A stretch of DNA of 10,053 bases from Spirochaetota bacterium (GTDB taxonomy: Bacteria > Spirochaetota > JAHITG01): contig JAHITG010000368.1 of NCBI GenBank assembly GCA_018817865.1, positions 1-10,053 on the forward strand, read 5' to 3'. The notes under the pieces were generated by a model that was not told where the DNA came from, ran no database searches, and worked only from the letters and a program-made list of their open reading frames with translations. The translations under genes were made by a program, and so were the position numbers. Shown here piece after piece: positions 6,046 to 10,053 of the stretch (the stretch's first letter is position 1; each line of letters starts with the position of its first letter).

Positions 6046-7335
6046 TCACTCGCTGACTTTTTTCACTATTAATAATAAATGTTTTATATCGACAACTTCT
6101 ATTGTGTCGCCCTTTTTGATCTGTTGGTTCTGGAAGGACCGGGCTTGCCACAATTCACCGCTTACAAAAACAGTACCCGCCGGTTTGATGTCAGTTTTAG
6201 CTATTCCACCGCTTCCGATCAGGCCTTCTCTTCCGGTTTTTGGCCGGGTAAACTGGATCCTGATACCGAATATCAGGATCAGTATTGTTATTACCGCTGA
6301 AAAAATACTGAAAGAGATAATGAGTGAGGGTGAAATTTTCAAGAAAACCGCAGAGCTTCTGATCAGCATAATGGATCCAAGGATAAAAGAGACCACAGAA
6401 CCGATACCCAGGATCCCGCCTGATTGGATGTTCAATTCCAGTATTAATAAAATTACTGATAATATAATAAGGATCAGTCCCGCAATATTGATGGGCAGTG
6501 TGTTCAATGAAAAGAAAGCCAGGACGAGTGATATGCCCCCTAAAACTCCGGGGAACCCGATGCCCGGAGAGGAAAATTCAGCAATGATACCGTATATTCC
6601 CAGGATCAGAAGTATGTAGGCGATATTAGGATGCGATATCTTGAATAAAAATTTTTCCAGGACATTCATCCGGATCGCTTCCTTTATAACGTTGTCTGTT
6701 CTTAATATAATGGTCCTGTCATTCTTTTTTATTTTTACATGATCCAGCTTTTTGATAAGGGCATCCGGGTCTAAAGCAATATGATCAATGATATTGTTCT
6801 GATAAGCTTCTTTTGAAGTGAGTGAAATACTTTTCGTGACCATCTTTTTTGCAATGGCCTGGTTCTTTCCTCTTTTTTTTGCAATGCCGGTTATGAAAGC
6901 AACCGTATCATTGACTACTTTTGCTTCCATCGTTTTATCCATTTTCTGTCCCAGATTGACCGGATGGGCTGATCCTATGTTGGATGTGGGGGCCATGGCA
7001 GCCTTATCGCAGGAGAGTATGATAAAGGCTCCTGCTGATGCCGCTCGTGCCCCTTCGGGATAAACAAATCCGATCACAGGAACGGTGCTGTTCATGATGG
7101 AGAGTGATATGTCTCTCATGGAATCGAGAAGCCCTCCCGGCGTGTCTACCAGGAGAATAATAAAACCGTCATTTTGTTCTTCTGTTTTTTTAATATGGTA
7201 TGTTATATGGGAAGCCATGACAGAATTGATGATCCCGTTGCATTGCAGTATATAAGCCTTTGAAGGACTCTTCTTTGCGTACAGATCCGGATGAAGGATA
7301 AATATTAAAGACAGGATCAATATTATTCTTTTCAT
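6046..7335 (-). CDS. Long-form NfeD membrane-bound serine protease (ClpP class)
   Basis: The 429-residue protein has the three-part plan of full-length NfeD. A signal peptide or anchor (1-20) leads into a ClpP-like protease domain (about 25-210), with VDTPGGLLDSM (63-73), the nucleophile S100 in GARAASAGAFI, and the likely general base K139 in MEAKVVNDT; this matches the Ser-Lys dyad of archaeal PH1510. A hydrophobic region (about 235-365) with four to five membrane helices follows, including SSPGIGFPGVLGG. The soluble OB-fold NfeD domain (about 370-425) ends it (GLIGSGGIAKTDI, KKGDTIEVVDI). The family works in membrane quality control and often pairs with a stomatin/SPFH protein; no such gene adjoins it, and an NSS transporter follows instead. 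The ATG at 7335 has no visible Shine-Dalgarno, but a good promoter lies almost on top of it. Confidence 0.95.
   Translation of the reverse strand: MKRIILILSLIFILHPDLYAKKSPSKAYILQCNGIINSVMASHITYHIKKTEEQNDGFIILLVDTPGGLLDSMRDISLSIMNSTVPVIGFVYPEGARAASAGAFIILSCDKAAMAPTSNIGSAHPVNLGQKMDKTMEAKVVNDTVAFITGIAKKRGKNQAIAKKMVTKSISLTSKEAYQNNIIDHIALDPDALIKKLDHVKIKKNDRTIILRTDNVIKEAIRMNVLEKFLFKISHPNIAYILLILGIYGIIAEFSSPGIGFPGVLGGISLVLAFFSLNTLPINIAGLILIILSVILLILELNIQSGGILGIGSVVSFILGSIMLIRSSAVFLKISPSLIISFSIFSAVITILILIFGIRIQFTRPKTGREGLIGSGGIAKTDIKPAGTVFVSGELWQARSFQNQQIKKGDTIEVVDIKHLLLIVKKVSE
6256..6280. repeat. Intragenic 10-bp perfect hairpin in nfeD
   Basis: GATCCTGATA (6256-6265) and TATCAGGATC (6271-6280) are perfect reverse complements with the loop CCGAA. 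The segment codes for the last membrane helix region of NfeD (LILIFGIRIQ). No T-run follows on the minus strand. It may be a coincidence of codon choice. Confidence 0.5.
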
Positions 7336-7344
7336 CGTAGGGTA

Positions 7345-7372
7345 ATAATATGAAAAATATTCAAAATGTCAA
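7345..7372 (-). promoter_or_regulatory. Sigma70-type promoter for nfeD, near-leaderless
   Basis: On the minus strand a perfect TTGACA (7372-7367) is followed after 16 bases by TATTAT (7350-7345). The -10 ends nine bases before the nfeD ATG at 7335, predicting a 5' leader of only a few bases. This agrees with the lack of a Shine-Dalgarno sequence before that ATG. Confidence 0.6.
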
Positions 7373-7393
7373 GTATAATAAATGTAAGATTGA

Positions 7394-7425
7394 TACTAAA
7401 CTTATAGAATTACTGTAGTTTAGTA
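7394..7425. repeat. 9-bp inverted repeat upstream of the nfeD promoter
   Basis: TACTAAACT (7394-7402) and AGTTTAGTA (7417-7425) are perfect reverse complements with a 14-base spacer. It lies 21 bases upstream of the nfeD -35 and 74 bases after the secretin stop. It has no T-run on the minus strand, so it is a poor intrinsic terminator; a regulator-binding site is possible. The rest of the 7336-7499 intergenic region holds only the nfeD promoter and AT-rich sequence. Confidence 0.5.
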
Positions 7426-7499
7426 AATATAATAAAAGAATGGGGATAAAGTGTGATTTTTATACCATATTCCAGGAAGATATCTTTGAATAAGATTTG

Positions 7500-8852
7500 T
7501 CAATCATCTTCCAGTTCCTTTTCAATATCTTTTAATTTATTAAGGTCTTTACTCTGATCTATTGTATCTTTTATAATTGTAGGTGTAAGAAATATTACCA
7601 GTTCTGAGCGCTGTGTTACATAACTTCTACTGGAAAACAGGTATCCCAATAAGGGGATATGTCCAAGAATGGGAACTCTTTTTACAGTCTCCATCTGTTT
7701 GGTTTCTATCAGGCCCCCGAGGATCAGTGTAGTCCCGTTTTTTATTGAGACTATTGTTTCCGCTTCACTTTTTGTTACTGTTGGGGCCAGAGATTCTGAT
7801 TTTCTCTCTGCTGCTGAACTAACGTTCGGCTTGATCTTTAAAATAATATTATTTTGATTAATCTGAGGTTTTACGGTTAATCCAATGCCAACTTCAACGA
7901 ACTTTGTATCTGAAGTTACAAGAGTACTCCCTCCGGAAGGAATAGTGGTGGTTACTGAATATGGTTCATTTTTACCAACTATGATTTTTGCTTCTTCATT
8001 ATTTAATACTACTATCCTCGGATTTGATAAAACTTTTACATCACCCTGTTCAGAGAGAGCAGTTATCAGTCCGCTTATAGAGCCTGAACCGTCCTTAAAC
8101 TGGTATGTTTTTGCCAAGCTTGCATCTGAAGCAGTATCACCCGAAAAAGGCATAACAAAATCAGCTTTCCAGAGTAAGTTCCATTTTATTCCAAAACTGG
8201 TCTCGTCATTTAATGATACTGATAAAATTTTTGCTTCAATTAAGACTTGTGAAGCGGGTTGATCGAAAGCTTCTATTATTTCTCTTAATTTACTTCTTTT
8301 AATAGAGGTGCTTTTATCTACTATGATAATGGAATTGCTGGCTTCATCAGCATAAAAAATTCCTCCGCTATAACTTTTTTCCTGGTTTCCCTCTATTGCA
8401 CCCGATTCCTGTAATTTTTTAAATACTTCGGATGCCTTTGCATATTTTAATTTTATTATATCAGCTTTACCCTTATATATCAGGGCTTTCAAATAGTCTT
8501 TTTGAGTGTATATTCTAATTACAGGATTATTCATGATTGCATCTTCTATTAAATAATTGATACTGTGAGCTCTGCAAATAACTTCCAGAGCATCGAGAAC
8601 ATTAATATTCTGTAAATTTGCAGTGATCTTTGCTTCTATATTATCATTACGGATAATATTGATCTTCATTTTTTCGGAAAAGATCTTTATTACATCGTCA
8701 ATATCAGTACTTCTGAAATTAACGTTAATATTTATACTTTTAAATTTTTCGTAAAAGGAGGCTTTGCTGTCTTGTGCAATTAAAGATATCCATGGTAAAA
8801 ACAGTATTAGTATTGCTGGAAGTAATTTATAAACTATTTTATTTTTTCCCAT
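7500..8852 (-). CDS. Secretin, PilQ/GspD family outer-membrane pore
   Basis: The protein forms the outer-membrane channel of a type IV pilus or type II secretion system. Its 450 residues show a signal peptide (1-26, ending near SLIAQ), an STN / N0-like domain (about 40-115, INVNFRSTDIDDVIKIFSEK), an N1-like periplasmic domain (about 130-200, with IIKLKYAKASEVFKKL and the typical SNSIIIVDKS), and the C-terminal secretin domain (about 200-427). The latter contains ALSEQGDVKVLSNPRIVVLN, the VGIGLTVKPQI strand and the hallmark VPILGHIPLLGYLFSSRS (393-410). It is short for PilQ, with no AMIN domains and only one N1-like repeat, and ends in a charged tail rather than a pilotin-binding domain that I recognise. 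AGAGGT five bases before the ATG supports the start. It overlaps the PilP-like gene by 19 bases. PilQ is favoured over GspD by the preceding pilN/O/P-like order. Confidence 0.93.
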   Translation of the reverse strand: MGKNKIVYKLLPAILILFLPWISLIAQDSKASFYEKFKSININVNFRSTDIDDVIKIFSEKMKINIIRNDNIEAKITANLQNINVLDALEVICRAHSINYLIEDAIMNNPVIRIYTQKDYLKALIYKGKADIIKLKYAKASEVFKKLQESGAIEGNQEKSYSGGIFYADEASNSIIIVDKSTSIKRSKLREIIEAFDQPASQVLIEAKILSVSLNDETSFGIKWNLLWKADFVMPFSGDTASDASLAKTYQFKDGSGSISGLITALSEQGDVKVLSNPRIVVLNNEEAKIIVGKNEPYSVTTTIPSGGSTLVTSDTKFVEVGIGLTVKPQINQNNIILKIKPNVSSAAERKSESLAPTVTKSEAETIVSIKNGTTLILGGLIETKQMETVKRVPILGHIPLLGYLFSSRSYVTQRSELVIFLTPTIIKDTIDQSKDLNKLKDIEKELEDD

Positions 8853-9358
8853 ACATTACCTCTCAATTTAAACTTTTGGTTATAAGTACTTATTATAACG
8901 CAATTTTCCTGAATTTCAAGTACTGTTCCGTAATCAATTGTACTATTTTTACCTACGATAATTGTTTCGCCAATTTTCATTTTCCCTTTGTTTTTATATA
9001 TTTTACTTTTTACTAGTATTGCTTGAGGATCTGATGTATCCCAGACAATCCCCTTAAGTAAATAAGCAGGTAGTGTTACTCTGGAATTGTTATTATTAGC
9101 ATTCTTTAATTGCCGGTACTCAGAGTAGATCTTTGTAAAAGAACGAAAGGGATCATTTATTTTTTTATTATTAAAATCAATTCTTAATTTGTTTAACTTA
9201 TTTATAAGCTCTGTATTTCCGGTTGATGAATATTCATTTTTAACTTTAATTTTATTACTTTTCCTTGTTGATGATAAATATATCCTGTAAAATACACCTG
9301 TCCAGATAAGTATGACTACTATGATCAGAATTGATTGTAAAGACTTTTTACTTTTCAT
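8834..9358 (-). CDS. PilP/GspC-like inner-membrane clamp protein
   Basis: From the ATG at 9358 the protein has 174 residues. A single N-terminal membrane helix (about 8-28) is followed by a polar linker, then NDPFRSF (68-74) and a small beta domain (about 97-172): LPAYLLKGIVWD, PQAILVKSKIY, GKMKIGETI, DYGTVLEIQENCVIIS, KFKLRG. This matches the PilP / GspC homology region that links the inner-membrane platform to the secretin. The ATG at 9358 is preferred over an in-frame TTG at 9376 because AGGA lies ten bases before the ATG. Proteobacterial PilP is a lipoprotein; here there is no lipobox and the anchor is a membrane helix, as in GspC. The gene overlaps the PilO-like gene by 11 bases and the secretin gene by 19. 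Identification rests on context plus the short domain. Confidence 0.8.
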   Translation of the reverse strand: MKSKKSLQSILIIVVILIWTGVFYRIYLSSTRKSNKIKVKNEYSSTGNTELINKLNKLRIDFNNKKINDPFRSFTKIYSEYRQLKNANNNNSRVTLPAYLLKGIVWDTSDPQAILVKSKIYKNKGKMKIGETIIVGKNSTIDYGTVLEIQENCVIISTYNQKFKLRGNVWEKIK

Positions 9359-9869
9359 TAATAGAAATTCCTGCAATTGTGATTTTACTTTTAATCTTTG
9401 ATGAATAAGGATCTATCCGATATATTTCAAGTTTGTCTATTTTTGTTATAAACTCTAAGCTTTCAACTTTATTTATAAACTTAATTAAATTTATGTAATC
9501 TGTCTCAATGTTCAACTCAATAATGGTTTGTTTAAAATCATTATTATGACTCTTTGAATTGATTACCGGGTTAAACGAGAGGATGCTGATATTTAATTTG
9601 TCAGCAATTCTGGAACAATGATTTAATAATGAAATAGAAGAAAGGTTTAGAAATAACTTTTTTTTATCATTTTGGAATTCCAGTTCAATGGTTTTTAATC
9701 TCTCTTTAAACTCTGGTAAATTATTCAGGTAATACAAATCAGATAAATAACTATTTTTGGCTTTTATCAATGAAAAAGTATTTTTTGAAAATGAGATTAT
9801 TGTTAATAAAAACAGGATAAAAACAACAAGTATAAAAATGGTTTTAAATAATAAATTTTTCATTTTCAT
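9348..9869 (-). CDS. PilO-like pilus/secretion assembly protein
   Basis: The 173-residue protein has the PilO/GspM plan: a short cytoplasmic start (MKMKNLLFK), one membrane helix (about 8-27), a coiled-coil-like stretch (about 30-75, rich in K, E and L), then a small alpha/beta domain. The stretch TIIELNIETDYINLIKFINK (115-134) followed by VESLEFITKIDKLEIYRI is the typical PilO strand-helix-strand of the ferredoxin-like fold. It would dimerise with the PilN-like protein in the periplasm and hold the PilP-like protein to the secretin. It begins three bases after the PilN-like stop, and its end overlaps the next gene by 11 bases, so translation is probably coupled. No Shine-Dalgarno is visible before the ATG; a second ATG lies two codons in. 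Sequence identity to known PilO is low, so context carries the call. Confidence 0.8.
   Translation of the reverse strand: MKMKNLLFKTIFILVVFILFLLTIISFSKNTFSLIKAKNSYLSDLYYLNNLPEFKERLKTIELEFQNDKKKLFLNLSSISLLNHCSRIADKLNISILSFNPVINSKSHNNDFKQTIIELNIETDYINLIKFINKVESLEFITKIDKLEIYRIDPYSSKIKSKITIAGISINEK
9369..9372 (-). promoter_or_regulatory. Ribosome binding site deciding the PilP-like start
   Basis: AGGA on the minus strand lies ten bases before the ATG at 9358. The alternative TTG at 9376 would place this motif inside the gene and has no Shine-Dalgarno match upstream. Confidence 0.55.
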
Positions 9870-9872
9870 TGA

Positions 9873-10053
9873 TCATTGACAGATATTAAAAGTGATAATA
9901 AAACTAACCAGGACTTTTTTCCCGAATTTTTCCTGTTCTGTTGCAAGTAATTGTACATCTTGGAACCTGGTATTAAGACTGCTGATAAATTTATTAATGA
10001 TATCAATATTACTGGAAAATCCTTCGATATTAATTTTGGCAGTAGTAGAGTTA
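9873..10053 (-). CDS. PilN-like protein, C-terminal fragment (cut by window edge)
   Basis: The last 59 residues of a protein whose start lies beyond the window. The segment KINIEGFSSNIDIINKFISS, then LNTRFQDVQLLATEQ and VLVSFIITFNICQ, follows the PilN C-terminal pattern: a strand with 'hydrophobic-x-G', a helix ending in a short 'L-x-x-x-F-x-x-V-x-L' turn, and a final beta strand. PilN is the bitopic inner-membrane partner of PilO and binds PilM with its N-terminal tail, which is not visible here. The TGA stop is three bases upstream of the PilO-like ATG. Position before PilO-, PilP- and secretin-like genes supports the call; a GspL C-terminus is the main alternative. Confidence 0.75.
   Translation of the reverse strand, partial: NSTTAKINIEGFSSNIDIINKFISSLNTRFQDVQLLATEQEKFGKKVLVSFIITFNICQ

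Noticed and set aside
6023..6619. A 198-codon plus-strand reading frame opposite nfeD
   Set aside because: It lies antisense to the NfeD membrane and OB-fold regions, which match a known family; no start signal or family match supports it.
9359..9376. Extended N-terminus of the PilP-like protein from a TTG at 9376
   Set aside because: It would add six residues, has no Shine-Dalgarno upstream, and would place the AGGA at 9369-9372 inside the gene; the ATG at 9358 fits better.
1..10053. CRISPR arrays, tRNA or rRNA genes, or transposase genes
   Set aside because: Reading through the sequence I saw no regularly spaced direct repeats, no tRNA-like cloverleaf with a conserved T-arm, no rRNA motifs and no transposase or integrase reading frame.

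Overview
The window reads as a stretch of a chromosome from a low-to-moderate GC diderm bacterium. An outer-membrane secretin, type IV pilus assembly proteins and a secreted DUF11-like protein all point to two membranes. Every supported gene lies on the minus strand, so transcription runs from base 10053 towards base 1. I cannot name the phylum from the sequence. An uncultivated diderm lineage is plausible, but that is only an impression.

Layout in the direction of transcription: (i) 10053-7500 is a compact, overlapping gene string encoding the tail of a PilN-like protein, a PilO-like protein, a PilP/GspC-like protein and a secretin (PilQ/GspD family). This is the inner-membrane alignment complex plus outer-membrane pore of a type IV pilus or type II secretion machine. 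(ii) 7499-7336 is a 164-base intergenic region with a 9-bp inverted repeat and a good sigma70-type promoter placed almost directly on the next start codon. (iii) 7335-4573 holds a long-form NfeD membrane serine protease, then a neurotransmitter:sodium symporter-family transporter, 48 bases apart and probably co-transcribed. (iv) 4572-4309 holds a likely terminator, then a 133-bp highly palindromic element with 25/26-base terminal inverted repeats flanked by GAAG on both sides, then an inverted repeat overlapping a possible dnaG promoter. (v) 4308-1055 is dnaG (primase) followed 11 bases later by a sigma70-family gene, the classic primase-sigma pair. (vi) 968-1 is the N-terminal part of a secreted protein with a signal peptide and a DUF11-like domain, with its own promoter-like sequence; it runs off the window edge.

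The two most interesting observations are the sigma factor and the palindromic element. The sigma factor sits at the usual rpoD locus and keeps its core-binding motif, but it has lost most of the residues that recognise the -35 and -10 elements in canonical sigma70. Yet promoter-like sequences in the same window (best example TTGACA-16-TATTAT) look canonical, which suggests a second housekeeping sigma elsewhere or a changed role for this one. The element between the transporter and dnaG looks like a small non-autonomous mobile or extragenic palindromic element, or a structured RNA. Other than these, the window is mostly core and envelope genes.
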